Assembly: GCA_964424455.1 (NCBI GenBank)
Contig: CAYRJA010000004.1
Location: forward strand, 5,224 to 69,223
Source of the DNA: CAYRJA01 sp964424455
GTDB taxonomy: Bacteria; Bacteroidota; Bacteroidia; Chitinophagales; UBA10324
Length of the DNA: 64,000 nt
Reading direction: 5' to 3'
Every line of letters begins with the position of its first letter. Within the stretch, counting starts at the first letter, position 1. Shown one piece after another: positions 51,254-63,000 of the stretch. The position numbers and the translations under genes were made by a program. A model generated the notes under the pieces. It was not told the DNA's origin. It searched no databases and worked only from the letters and a program-made list of their open reading frames with translations.

Positions 51254-53599
51254 TTATTGCTTCACAATTTGCTGAACATACATTGAGTCACCTGTTTTTA
51301 TTTTTACAAAATACATTCCGGCTGCTAAGTCAGATACATTTACCTGAACTGTTTTGTTCTGATTTTTGATAAACTGTTCTGTAACAATCTTGCCTAACAA
51401 ATCAATAACTTCTACTGATTCTATATTCAGATTTCCGGATTTAGCGCTGATGATAATATTATCTGTAACAGGATTAGGAAATACAGTCCATTGATTTTGT
51501 GATTCAATAGATCGGATTCCGGTCATCAGCACATCAATGCAGGTGGTGAAAGAGCAGTTAGAACCGTTTTTAGCATCCAAACAAACATGCCAGTTGCTTA
51601 GTGAAGCGTAAGTATGCGAAGGATTTATTTCAGCGCTGGTTACACCATCTCCAAAATTCCAATGGTAAGCATTAGCGCCGGTGCTGGTATTGGTGAAGTT
51701 TACTGTATTTCCTGAAACAGTATAGGTGAACGCTGCATTAGGCGATGGCTGTACTACTATCGCGTAAGGAGTAGCAGAAGTAGCTGCACAACTACCACTT
51801 CCTGCTTTTACTTTGTAATAAGTGGTTTGTGTGGGAAGGGCAACATAGCTGTTGTTGGTTTCACCTGACACATCAGTGAATGGACCCGATGAAGAGGTGG
51901 AAGACTGCCACTGAATACCTCCGCTGGCTCCTGTAACACTTAGCATGGCTGGCGTTGTTTCACAGATGGTATCGTTTACGGCAGAGATAGTACCGGCATT
52001 TCCCGAACTGCCTACGGTGATGGTTACAGGACTGCTTGTTACAGTTGGTGAACCGCTGACACAGGCAGAGTTAGAGGTTAGGGTGCAGGTTACCACATCA
52101 CCATTATTTAAAGTAGCGTTGCTGTAAGTAGAAGAGTTGCTTCCCACATTTCCGTTGTTCAATTTCCACTGATAAGAAGGGCTGCTGCCGCCGTTGGAAG
52201 TTGTAGCAGTGAAATTTACAGCTTCTCCTGAGCAAATAGTTGTAGCCGAAGGATTAACTGTAACAGTAGCCGGTGAACTGGCTGTCATATTCATGGTAAT
52301 AGTGTTGGAAGTGGCCGGCGAGCCGGTAGCGCAGGCGCTGTTAGAAGTCATCACACAGGTTACCACATCGCCATTGTTTAAAGTAGCGCTGCTGTAAGTA
52401 GAAGAGTTGCCCACATTTCCATTGTTCAATTTCCATTGATAAGAAGGACTGCTTCCGCCATTGGTCGGAGAGGCAGTAAAGGTTACAGCGCTTCCGGTGC
52501 AAACGGTTCCGGAAGGATTGGCAGAAATGCTAACACTTGCAACTCCGGATGCATTAATCGTCAGATTCACTCCATTATCACTGCCGGTAGTAGCAGGACT
52601 GGAAGCCACCACTCTTATTCTGTAACCTGTTCCTGAAGTAGTTCCTGGAGGAATAGTAGCCGTAATCGGACTGGCAGCGCCGCTGCCGATGAGTGTACCT
52701 GTGCCCGATTGAAAAACTCCATTTTCATCGGATAGATAAACTGAAAAAGTATTGCCTCCGTTAAAAGTTCCGGTAGTGGTGAATGGAACTGTAACAGAGC
52801 CGCCTGCGCAAAACGGGCTGCCGGTAATGGCACCGGTTGTTACAGTAGTAGATGGAGGAGTACCGCCTCCACTGATAGCTATATCGTCAATTGCCAAACT
52901 GGGTTGAAGCTCTTTTGCATTAACAGTATTGTATTTTGAAACGGAAACAAACCAAAATCCAATTCTTAATTTCGCTTTATTATCAAAAATTCCGGGAGTT
53001 GCCGGTAATGTTTCCTTCTTCCATGTAGTTTGTCCGTACATATTGTCTTTTGCTAAAACCCATGTGGTTCCGCCGTCAGTACTATAATACAGTTGAGCAT
53101 AGTTTTCGTTAGATCCTTTGTTCAGCCACCAGAATGACAGCTCTACATTTGTTTTTCCTACAGTAGAAATGTCGTTAGTCATTTCTGCAAAGTAGTACAA
53201 CTCCTCATCACGCGGTTGGTTTCGGTCATCGCCTGCCGGATTGATGCAGGCATTGAAAGCAGGTGGAGTTTCTGAGGCATAAGCATCGCCTACTAAATGA
53301 AGATACTTGCTTTGCGGCGCTCCGTTTATTTGTGCATCCTCATCAGGAGTATCTGCAATATCTCTTATGCAAACACCCCAGAAACTATAACCACAGCCGC
53401 CTTTATAAATATTGTCAACTGCAAAGTGATTGGATTTATTGGCTGCGGATTTGGAAGTATGCCCTCCGATGGTTCTTACTGTAGTAAGGGAGAAACCATG
53501 CGATGCGCCGTTAAAATTTTCCGACCAGATAACCTGTGCATCACTGTGAAAAATGAACAGACAAAAGAAAACAATGAGTGTAATTGATTTGAATCTCAT
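51254..53599 (-). CDS. T9SS-secreted multi-domain surface protein (Ig-like, PKD, type A sorting domain)
   Basis: About 781 residues from ATG 53599, which places the signal peptide MRFKSITLIVFFCLFIFHSD at the N-terminus; the frame is open to 53707. The order is: a MAM/lectin-like domain (VIWSENFNGASHGFSL) to about 245; an Ig-like module with TGAITGSPFCAGGSVTVPFT; two tandem Ig-like modules containing GGSSPSYQWKLNNGNVG; a further Ig-like module; a PKD domain (YHWNFGDGVTSAEINPSHTY); and a T9SS type A sorting domain (WTVFPNPVTDNIIISAKSG). It is exported by Sec then T9SS and attached or released. The second T9SS gene upstream is a close paralogue. Confidence 0.88.
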   Translation of the reverse strand: MRFKSITLIVFFCLFIFHSDAQVIWSENFNGASHGFSLTTVRTIGGHTSKSAANKSNHFAVDNIYKGGCGYSFWGVCIRDIADTPDEDAQINGAPQSKYLHLVGDAYASETPPAFNACINPAGDDRNQPRDEELYYFAEMTNDISTVGKTNVELSFWWLNKGSNENYAQLYYSTDGGTTWVLAKDNMYGQTTWKKETLPATPGIFDNKAKLRIGFWFVSVSKYNTVNAKELQPSLAIDDIAISGGGTPPSTTVTTGAITGSPFCAGGSVTVPFTTTGTFNGGNTFSVYLSDENGVFQSGTGTLIGSGAASPITATIPPGTTSGTGYRIRVVASSPATTGSDNGVNLTINASGVASVSISANPSGTVCTGSAVTFTASPTNGGSSPSYQWKLNNGNVGNSSTYSSATLNNGDVVTCVMTSNSACATGSPATSNTITMNMTASSPATVTVNPSATTICSGEAVNFTATTSNGGSSPSYQWKLNNGNVGSNSSTYSNATLNNGDVVTCTLTSNSACVSGSPTVTSSPVTITVGSSGNAGTISAVNDTICETTPAMLSVTGASGGIQWQSSTSSSGPFTDVSGETNNSYVALPTQTTYYKVKAGSGSCAATSATPYAIVVQPSPNAAFTYTVSGNTVNFTNTSTGANAYHWNFGDGVTSAEINPSHTYASLSNWHVCLDAKNGSNCSFTTCIDVLMTGIRSIESQNQWTVFPNPVTDNIIISAKSGNLNIESVEVIDLLGKIVTEQFIKNQNKTVQVNVSDLAAGMYFVKIKTGDSMYVQQIVKQ
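52025..52500 (-). repeat. two tandem Ig-like module repeats inside the first T9SS gene
   Basis: The stretch encoding GGSSPSYQWKLNNGNVG occurs twice, near 52140-52190 and 52385-52455, in modules of about 240 bases that are very similar in DNA. The paralogue at 54-55.8 kb lacks both, so copy number differs between the two genes. Confidence 0.75.
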
Positions 53600-53730
53600 G
53601 AGTAGAAGTTTTATGAAAAAATGTATTAACGCGAGCGAAAAATACAACTTTACACTATAACAATATTCACTATCATACTGCTGCCTTAGAATATTTCTTT
53701 TTACCATTTAACGACATCGCTCACTTTCTC

Positions 53731-53985
53731 TGTCATTCCGACGAAGGAAGCATCCGCATATTCATCGTGTCATTCCGACGAAGGAGGAATCCCCAAGTAA
53801 GTAGTAGTACTGTAACAATAGACAGATTCCTCGCTGCGTTCGGAATGACAGCGTTGAAGAAAGAGGCGCAAGTGAAAAACACTTGCGCCAGCGGGTACTG
53901 TAACAATAGACAGATTCCTCGCTGTGTTCGGAATGACAGCGTTGAAGAAAGAGGCGCAAGTGAAAAACACTTGCACCAGCGGGCA
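53731..53985. repeat. palindromic repeat cluster 1 with 88-bp tandem duplication
   Basis: The cluster holds arms of one family: GTCATTCCGACGAAGGAGGA facing AGATTCCTCGCTGCGTTCGG with AATGAC. An 88-base unit repeats twice (anchor points 53811 and 53899), each with a TGTAACA motif, one arm and the hairpin GGCGCAAGTG-AAAAA-CACTTGCGCC (53865-53889 and 53953-53977; the second has one mismatch). It sits between the two T9SS genes and may also terminate transcription of the upstream one. Confidence 0.85.
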
Positions 53986-54009
53986 GCTTTTTGCAAAAAA
54001 GGTTTAGCG

Positions 54010-55806
54010 TTACTGTTTCACAACAGGTTGAATAGCCATTGTAGCGGCAGTCTTGATTTTCACAAAATACATTCCGCTTGCCAGCCCGGAAACATTTATC
54101 TGAAGAGTTTTACTCTGACCATTACTGAATTGCAGTGCAACAGATTTTCCCAACAGGTCTGTCACTTCTACAGATTCAATATTCAGATTTCCTGATTTAG
54201 CGCTTACGATAATATTATCTGTAACAGGATTAGGAAATACTGTCCATTGATTTTGTGATTCAATAGATCGGATTCCGGTCATCAGCACATCAATGCAGGT
54301 GGTGAAAGAGCAGTTAGAACCGTTTTTAGCATCCAAACAAACATGCCAGTTGCTTAGTGAAGCGTAAGTATGCGAAGGATTTATTTCAGCGCTGGTTACA
54401 CCATCTCCAAAATTCCAATGGTAAGCATTAGCGCCGGTGCTGGTATTGGTGAAGTTTACTGTATTTCCTGAAACAGTATAGGTGAACGCTGCATTAGGCG
54501 ATGGCTGTACTACTATCGCGTAAGGAGTAGCAGAAGTAGCTGCACAACTACCACTTCCTGCTTTTACTTTGTAATAAGTGGTTTGTGTGGGAAGGGCAAC
54601 ATAGCTGTTGTTGGTTTCGCCTGATACATCAGTAAACGGACCTGATGAAGAAGTGGAAGACTGCCACTGGATATTTCCGATAGCGCCGGAAACGTTTAAC
54701 ATGGCAGGTGTAGTTTCGCAGATGGTATCGTTTACGGCGGAGATAGTGCCTGCATTTCCCACTGATGTTATGGTTAAGTTAATTCCATTGTCGCTGCCGG
54801 TAGTAGCCGGGCTGGAAGCCACTACTCTTATTCTGTATCCTGTTCCGGCAGTAGTTCCTCCCGGAATGTTAACCGTAATCGGACTGGCAGCGCCGCTGCC
54901 GATAAGTGTGCCGTTACCCGGTTGAAAAACTCCGTTTTCATCAGAAAGATAAACTGAAAAAGTATTGCCTCCGTTAAAAGTTCCGGTAGTGGTGAATGGA
55001 ACTGTAACAGAGCCGCCTGCACAAAACGGGCTGCCGGTAATGGTGCCGGTTGTTACAGTTGGTGTACTTCCTCCGCCTGCTGATTCAATTACTATATCAT
55101 CAATGGCAAATGAAGGGTCGAGCGGACCGCTGCCGCCTGATTTATTTTGCCACAGGAATCCGAAACGGAGAGTCGGTTGATTATCAAAAACCGGAAGAGA
55201 AATAGATTGTTGTGTCCATGTATCCTGATTGATATAATCGGAAATCGGGCTGGTAAGTTGTATCCATGCATTCCCGCCATCTATGCTGTAGTAAACTTTT
55301 CCAAAACAGGTAGTGCTGCCATGGCAGAGCCACCAGAATTTTAGTGTAACAGAAGTTTTCCCGACTGTGTTTACATCTGAACTCATCTTTGCAAAATTAT
55401 TTTCATTAGGCACGCATATTCCATCGGCAACTTGCCACGATGCACAGTAAATGTTGGCATTGGGTCCTGCCGACAGATCAAGAATATGCATATAGTGGCT
55501 CTTGGGAAAACCCGCTATGGCAGCAGGTTCATCAGGTGTGTTTTTACTATTATAGTTAATAGTATAAGGCATAGGAAAACCTCCAATAATGCAGGAACCG
55601 CTTCCGCTGCCGGTACCTCCTGTATATTTGTCGTTAATTGCCCACGCATTTTTCCCCGATGCCACACATCCTAAGTCGGTGGAGTTCATGGTAATTTTTG
55701 ATGAAGATCCGGAATTAAAATTTTCTGACCAAAGTGTTGTCTGTGCCGAAGCGAAATAAACTGTTACAGCAGAAAAAACGAGTGTGAGTAGAAATTTAAA
55801 TTTCAT
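54010..55806 (-). CDS. T9SS-secreted multi-domain surface protein, paralogue
   Basis: A 598-residue protein starting at ATG 55806 with a signal peptide (FLLTLVFSAVTVYFASAQ), then a MAM/lectin-like domain (LWSENFNSGSSSKITM to about 250), an Ig-like module with TGTITGSPFCAGGSVTVPFT, a second Ig-like module, a PKD domain and a T9SS type A sorting domain (WTVFPNPVTDNIIVSAKSG). It has the same architecture as the gene at 51.2-53.6 kb minus the two tandem modules. Bases 54242-54617 are identical to the corresponding part of that gene, whereas flanks differ at synonymous sites, which points to gene conversion. Function is probably adhesion or a surface enzyme scaffold. Confidence 0.88.
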   Translation of the reverse strand: MKFKFLLTLVFSAVTVYFASAQTTLWSENFNSGSSSKITMNSTDLGCVASGKNAWAINDKYTGGTGSGSGSCIIGGFPMPYTINYNSKNTPDEPAAIAGFPKSHYMHILDLSAGPNANIYCASWQVADGICVPNENNFAKMSSDVNTVGKTSVTLKFWWLCHGSTTCFGKVYYSIDGGNAWIQLTSPISDYINQDTWTQQSISLPVFDNQPTLRFGFLWQNKSGGSGPLDPSFAIDDIVIESAGGGSTPTVTTGTITGSPFCAGGSVTVPFTTTGTFNGGNTFSVYLSDENGVFQPGNGTLIGSGAASPITVNIPGGTTAGTGYRIRVVASSPATTGSDNGINLTITSVGNAGTISAVNDTICETTPAMLNVSGAIGNIQWQSSTSSSGPFTDVSGETNNSYVALPTQTTYYKVKAGSGSCAATSATPYAIVVQPSPNAAFTYTVSGNTVNFTNTSTGANAYHWNFGDGVTSAEINPSHTYASLSNWHVCLDAKNGSNCSFTTCIDVLMTGIRSIESQNQWTVFPNPVTDNIIVSAKSGNLNIESVEVTDLLGKSVALQFSNGQSKTLQINVSGLASGMYFVKIKTAATMAIQPVVKQ

Positions 55807-55921
55807 GACTGATATTTTTTATAAAGTGAAAGAATGAGTATTTCAGGGATGTAAAATACAATTATTAAGTATTAACAAAATAATCTTTTATTTACATGTT
55901 GGGTGCTTGTCATCACCTTTT

Positions 55922-56226
55922 CTGTCATTCCGATGAAGGAAGCATCCGAACATTCATCGTGTCATTCCGACGAAGGAGGAGTCCAAACATTTAACAAACG
56001 GATTCCTCGCTGCGCTCATTCTCCCTGTCATGCTGACGAAGGAAGCATCCGCATATTTAATGATGAGATCCCTCGCTGCGCTCGGCATAACAGCGTTGAA
56101 GAAAGAGGCGCAAGTGAAAAACACTTGTGCCAGCGGGGAGTCTTGCATTAAGCGCAATTTGCAATTTGTAATTTTTCAATTTGCAATTAGCCCTGAACAG
56201 ATTCCTCGCTACGCTCGGAATGACAG
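55922..56226. repeat. palindromic repeat cluster 2
   Basis: Several copies of the CATTCCGACGAAGGAGGA arm (with variants such as CATGCTGACGAAGGAAG) and of its partner ATTCCTCGCTGCGCTC are mixed here. One GGCGCAAGTG hairpin copy is at 56107-56131 with one mismatch, and an AATTTGCAATTTGTAATT-like stretch lies near 56155-56195. No TGTAACA motif was seen. The open frames across it are repeat-derived and not counted as genes. Confidence 0.8.
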
Positions 56227-56572
56227 CCACTGTTCATATCTTAATCGGATAAACATTTGGTTTTATGAAAAATGTACCTACTTTTAACGCATCATCAAAA
56301 GTGAATTTTTACTTTTTACTTTTTTTGAACATTAATTTTAAATAAAATACTGAATGAAATAAACCTTTTACACTCTCAATTTCTTTACTGCCTTTATTTT
56401 ATCTGAATATACTTCTAACCCTTTAAAAAAATTGGTAAGGCGATTTTGCGGGTAACAGGAAAAATATTTTTTTGAATTAAACAAAAGACTTAAATACTCT
56501 TTTAATGAAGCAACTCTACACAAGTTCTTTCACCACTGCACATTTCCCTGCTTGTGTTATTCCATTCAACAC
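56227..56572. other. AT-rich spacer without recognised features
   Basis: About 350 bases of AT-rich sequence, with runs of T and A and no ORF, hairpin or promoter box that I can support. It separates repeat clusters 2 and 3. Confidence 0.5.
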
Positions 56573-56826
56573 TGTCATCCCGAACGCAGTGAGGGATCTC
56601 ATCATTAAATATACAGATGCTTCCTTCGTCAGCATGACAATGAGAGTGAGCGGATTCCTCCTTCGTCGGAATGACAGTAATAATAAACAGATTCCTCGCT
56701 GCGCTCCTTACTCTCTCTGTCATTCCGACGAAGGAGGAATCTCAACATTCAACAAACAGATTCCTCGCTGCGCTCGGAATGACAAAAACAATAGACGGAT
56801 TCCTCGCTATGCTCGGAATGACAGCG
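56573..56826. repeat. palindromic repeat cluster 3
   Basis: At least six arms of the same family occur here in alternating orientation: TCATCCCGAACGCAGTGAGG, GATTCCTCCTTCGTCGGAAT, GATTCCTCGCTGCGCTC and GTCATTCCGACGAAGGAGGA. Oppositely oriented arms could fold into long hairpins. Alignment with clusters 1 and 2 is obvious by eye. Confidence 0.82.
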
Positions 56827-56861
56827 AAAAACAGAATGACAGTGTCGTCAATCTTTCAATT

Positions 56862-57028
56862 TTCAATCATTCAATCATTCAATTCACAACTCATAATTCA
56901 CAACTCATAATTCACAACTCATAATTCATAATTCATAACTCATAACTCATAACTCACAACTCATAACTCACAACTCACAACTCATAATTCATAATTCATC
57001 ACTCATAATTCATCATTCATAATCCCCC
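56862..57028. repeat. low-complexity tandem tract of CATAACT/CACAACT/CATAATT units
   Basis: Imperfect tandem 7-10 base units (ACTCATA, ATTCACA, ATTCATA) fill about 165 bases and stop 9 bases before a possible ATG (57037) and about 60 bases before the ATG used for the giant gene. Unit number could vary between strains and alter expression of that gene. Confidence 0.75.
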
Positions 57029-57087
57029 CTCTACCCATGAAACCGAATTTCTTCTCTTTTCCATTCATAACTAAAACCCTCAACACC

Positions 57088-60000
57088 ATGAACTACTTTT
57101 CTACAACCGCTGCAAGGTTCAGCCGATTCTTTACAGTACTGATTGCACTGTTTTGCTTATTCTCCTCTAACGCTTCTGCTCAATCTGCAGCGCCTTATTG
57201 CAATTTTCAGGTACTATCTTTTTTGGGTATTTATGGTTATGATAATGCCTCGGGCAATAATTTTTACATAACCAACATCTCCATGTCCGGTGCAGGGGTG
57301 GTTTCTCAGGACTTTGCCGGAGCTACCGGCTCGGGTGCAGCCATGCCTTCTGTCGGATACAACCAGCGTACATTTCTTGCTAAAGGCGCTACGGTTACCC
57401 AGGGGCAGAATATTGCCTTTAGTGTAACTACACCGGCAGGAAGTTATAACAGGTATATCCGCATATATGTTGACTGGAATAAGGACAATGATTTTGTTGA
57501 TCCGGGAGAGCTTCTATTTACCTCCGCTTCCGGTCAGGGTACTTACAATTCTACCTCCTACACAGTACCTTTTACCACGCCGGGGGCATACCGGATGAGG
57601 ATAACTTCTGTTTATGATGGCAGTGGTAGCAATGTTTGCGGCTCAGGCGGATCCGGGGGACATCAAGGGGGTGCATGGGATTATACCCTTACGGTTAATG
57701 CGGCTGCGGCATGTTCAGGCACGCCTGCATCCTACGCGGTATCGCCCGCTTCTGCAAGTATTTGCCCTTCTGCCACCACCGCCATTACGGTAACCACGGA
57801 TGCAAGCGGTTTTACCTTTCAGTGGCAGCAATCCAATGCATCGGGAGGTCCTTATGTAAATGCATCAGGCGGTTCCGGCGCAACAACAGCTACCTATACT
57901 ACGCCCACCGGTAGTTCGCTGCCTTACGCCACTACTTATTACAGATGCAATGTTACCTGTAGCAATTCAGGGGTGACTACTGCTTCTCAGGAATCAACAA
58001 TAAGTCAAAACTCATTTCTCAATTGTTATTGCATGCCTTCATTTGCTGCCGCAAACAGCGGTACAAGAGGAATTACTCAGGTACAATTAAACGGTACCCC
58101 GGTTATTAACCAAACCTCAACTTGCAATAATACCTCTCCTTATTATACCCTTTATTCAACCCCCCAAGCCGGATTGTCTGTAAATGGCAATTATACCCTT
58201 CAGGTAAAAGTAGGAACTCAAAGTAATGCCTATCATGGGGCAGGCGCATGGATAGATTATAACCAGAACGGAGTATTTGAATCAAGTGAATATATTGGAG
58301 GGTTCGGTCAGAAAGCAGCAAACTCTACCACCACTATATCCTTTACAGTACCCGGCACTGCCCTTCCGGGTGTTACAGCGATGCGGGTAGTCGGGCGGTA
58401 TATGAATAACGCTACTCCCGTAACTTCAGGACAGGCGTGCGCTTCTTTTACTGGTACTGCGAATGCAGGTGGCGCCGGTGAAACCGAAGACTACCGCGTA
58501 AATATTGCAGCGGGCTGCTCTGCGCCTGTAACTTCGGCGAGCAGTTTCGGCTCTTCCAATCTGATGCCTACTACGGCAACTATTTCCTTTAACCGCGGCA
58601 GCGGCGATGGGGGAGTACTGGTGCTGGCGCGCGCAGGCGGGGCAGTGAATGCCTCTCCCGTGTCGGGCACTACCTACACCGGTAATCCCGCCTTTGGCAG
58701 CGGCAGTCTGATTGGAATAGATAATCGGGTAGTGTATAACGGCAACGCCGCCGGTACGGTGAATGTAAACCTTACCGCGCTGACTAACAACACTACTTAC
58801 TATTTCGCAGTGTATGAATACAACGCAGCCGGTACTTGTTACAAATTAACCAGTCCGCTAACAGGTTTCTTAACCACTCCTATCTGTACGCCTCCTGTTA
58901 CTCAGGTGAGTAATGTAACGGCGCCTTCGCCGGGTACTGTTTCCGCCACCATGAACTGGACGGCAGGCAGCGGAAATAAAACACTCATTATATTAAGAGC
59001 CGGCTCAGCCGTCAGCGGCGATCCGGCGCAAACCACCGGCTACACCGGCAACCTTTCTTTTGGTTCGGGCAGTGCGCTGGGTTCGGGCTATGTGGTATTT
59101 GGCAGCAACGGAGCGGACAATGCCGCTACCGCTACTATTACTAATCTGTTGCCCAGCACTACTTATTACTATGCAGTGTATTCTTATAATTCCGGTACCA
59201 ATTGCTATAAAATTCCCGGAGTTACCGGCAGTTTTACTACTGCATCCTGTTCGCCTACGGTTCAGCCATCGAACCTGTCGGTATTCTGTCCTGAGCATGA
59301 TAAAATGACACTGAACTTCGACCGCGGCAATGGCGCACGGGTGATAGTGCTGGCAAAAGCCGGCTCGGCGGTAGATGCTGACCCTGTTTTCAACCAGAGT
59401 TATATCGGCAATCCCGCCTTTCAAAGTGGCAGCCAGATTGGAACAGGTAATTGGGTGGTGTATGACGGTAATACCGCCGGCACGGTATCCGTACCGCTTA
59501 CCAATTTAGCGAACGGCACTACTTATTATTTTAGAATGTATGAATACAATACTGCGCCCAACTGCTATAACTATACTGCGCCTCCTACTCTCAGCCAGGC
59601 AACACAAAGCGGAGGTGTTTATACTTCTTCCACAGTTACCCAAAACACGGCTACGGTATTGCCCGGCGATATCTATAAAGATGTTGTAGGACTTCAGGTG
59701 GTGATAAGCGGAGGCACCGATCCGGCTGCGGTGGTTAATTCCATTACATTCAACACCACAGGTACTACCAATGCAGCGGATATTGATTTTGCAAGAATAT
59801 ATTTTACCGGCACATCTTCTACTTTTTCTGCTGCTACTCAGTTTGGCAGTACCATTGCCAACCCATCCGGTTCGCATACGGTAACAGGCAACATGGCTTT
59901 GGCTGCCGGAACCAACTACTTCTGGGTGGCTTATGATGTGGATGCCGCTGCCGCTAATGGAAATGTGCTGGATGCACAGGTTACTTTATTTAACCTGACC

Positions 60001-63000
60001 GACTTTGGCGGAACCAGTAACCGGACACCCAGCCCGACTTCTCCCGCAGGAACAAGGACTATTCAATCAACGCAGACCTATTGTGCGCCGGATGCAAGAT
60101 GTAACTTTGGCGGGTGTAACACCTCTTGTTGCCAGGGTGAGCAAATAACAAGTCTTAATTTCGGCAGTGGAAACTTTATTGCCGGCTATACCTGTCATGA
60201 CCAGGATGCTGATAAGGGCTATGATAATCTTACTGCCGGATATTCTGCTACGCTTGCACAGGGATCTACTTACACATTGTCTGAAGCCGATGCACAGTGG
60301 TTTAGTGTTGGATATGAATGGTGTGTATGGATTGACTGGGATCAGGATGGTACTTTTGAAGCAAGTGAACGGTATCCATCCGGAACTACTAATATAGAAA
60401 CTTATGGTTCATCGTCACAAAGTATTACTGTTCCGGGCAGTGCAACACCCGGAACCACAGTGATGAGAGTATGGTACCAGGAGATGAATTATGCTCCTAA
60501 TGCTAATCCCTGCAGAACAACCCGGGGACCGTTAAGCACGAATATCGGGCAGGTGATAGATGTAACTATCAATGTTACAGGAGGCGGTGGTGGAGGTGGC
60601 GGTAATTCCGCCTGTACCACATTAGCGCCTGCGGTAACTACTCCGGTTACTTACACTCAGGGCGATGCAGCCGTTCCATTAACGGCAACCGGCAGTTCTT
60701 TACTATGGTACACAGCACCTTCCGGCGGAACAGGGTCAGGCACAGCGCCTACGCCATCCACCGGCACAGTAGGTACTGCATTCTACTATGTATCTCAGAC
60801 TTCAGGATGCGAGGGTCCGCGTATTCAGATAGCGGTAAAAACCAATAAAGTTCCGTGTATTGCCAACTGTTCAGGCACTCCGCCAACCGCATCGGTATCC
60901 GCCAGTCCGGCATCGCACTGTGCTTCGGGAAGTTCTTCACTTTCTCTTACCGGCTTAGGCGGCGAACCCTACAGCTACCAGTGGGAAGATGCAAACAATG
61001 CAGGCGGTCCATGGACTACTATCAGCGGAGCTACTGCCGCCACTTACAATACTCCGGTGTTGGGCGCTACCAAGTGGTACCGTTGTAAAGTAACCTGTGA
61101 TGTATCGTCAGAAACCACTGCATCTAATGCCGGCAGTGTAACAGTTTATCCGGCTGCCTCTGTAAATGTTACTCCTTCCGCAGCAGATGCCTGCAGCGGC
61201 ATACCCAAGAGCATGACGGCAAGCGGCGCCAGCACATACACATGGTCGCCCGCAGCCGGGTTGAATGTTACTACGGGAACAACCGTAACGGCAACGATTA
61301 ATGCAAGCGCTACCTATACAGTAACAGGCACCGATGCCAACGGATGTACAGCTTCAGCAACCTCTGTACTGTCGGTGAACAATGCCTCGCCGGTATTTAC
61401 TCCTTCGGCAGCATTCATCGCCATTGGCAGCAGCGCTAATCTGTCTGCTTCATTTGGCGGAGGCGCTAACTTTAGCTGGTCGCCATCCACCGGATTGGAT
61501 GTGAATAATTCACCTAATGTAGTGGCAAGTCCTACCACCACTACCACTTATACGGTTACTGTAACAGATGCCAACGGCTGTACTTATTCTTCATCTGTAA
61601 AAGTAACGGTCAACACGGGTACGCCGGGACAGGTAAGTTGCGGATATGCTTATTCGCAAACTACTACTCCCACCTGGACACCGCCGTCAGGAGGCACAGC
61701 GCTAACCATGTCGGATAATGCGGTTTACCCGAACATTCTTTTAGGATTTAATTTTGATTTCAATGGATTGATGTATAACCAGGTAGGTATCAGCACCAAT
61801 GGATTCCTGTGGTTTGGAAGCACTAATCCTTCTGCTACTGAATATTTCCCGATTTCCACTAATACCGCATTGGAAGGAGCCATCTCAGTATTCGGTTACA
61901 ACATGACTCCGGGGAATGGCGCAGCGCTGACTTATCAGACGACCGGATCACCCGGCAGCAGAGTGTTTAGCGTATTATGGGATAATGTACGTGGCGTGGG
62001 AGGTGATGCCAATTCAAATATGAGTTTCTTCATTAATTTAGAAGAAGGAACAAACAAAATAAGCGTTCAGTATAATACAGGGAATGTGCAGGTTACTGAT
62101 GAGTATGCAGCGCAGGTAGGTATTCGCGGCGCTTCCAACACGGATTTCAACAACCTGTCTGTACCTTGCAGCAGCGCCGGAACTTTTGGATGGGATGCCC
62201 CCACCAACGGAGGCGGCAACACCAATGTCTCAACGGCTGTACTTGATTTGCAATGTGCTTCGGCAAATAACACTATCGGCTATATTACACCCAGGTTTTA
62301 CAATAACTCACTTTGTAGTTTAAAAGATTTATACCCATCCTATGGTTATTTCTGTTCGCAGGGAGTGTTCAACTGGACACCTACTATGACTACTCCTACT
62401 ACCACTCCTGCAGGAACAAACAATCTGTGTGTGAACACTAACTTCCCGTACACCGGTAACAACAGCAATCCTTCGCCAAGTTACCAGTGGCTGAAAGGAG
62501 GAGGAAATATAACCGGCGCTACTCAGAAAGATTACACGGCTAATGAGTCCACACCGGGTACTTACTACTATGCGCTGAAAGTAACCAGCAACAGTTGCAC
62601 CCGTTATTCTTATGTAACTACCGGCGTGGTGAACCCACTTCCGGGCTTACCTCAGGGCTTGAGTAATCAGGCACGCTGCGATGACGGGAATGTTACCTTC
62701 ACGGTAACCAACCCGGGTGCCGGATTTGAAATTCAGTGGTCCAGTGATGGAACAAATAATGATTTAGGAACAGGATTGTCTATTGTGCGGAATGTTACAG
62801 TAGTAACAAGTCCTATAAGCGTTTGGGCAAGAATCCACAATATATCAACAGGGTGCAACGGTAGTTGGTTGGCGGCTAGCGGAGTAGCTAATCCGCTGCC
62901 GGTAATAAGCGCTACGGCTTCTCCTAATCAGGTTTGTTACGGAGATGTCAGTACTCTGACAGCTACAGGCGATGCGGTTAATTATACATGGAAACCGGTA

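Noticed and set aside
53767..54195. Plus-strand ORF of 142 residues across repeat cluster 1
   Set aside because: It is made of repeat arms and runs antisense into the T9SS sorting-domain coding region, and its paralogous copies in the other clusters are broken. Not a gene.
53731..57028. CRISPR-like array of short repeats
   Set aside because: Arms occur in both orientations with irregular spacing, spacers are not uniform, and no cas genes are present. The tract at 56862-57028 is a degenerate tandem repeat without spacers.
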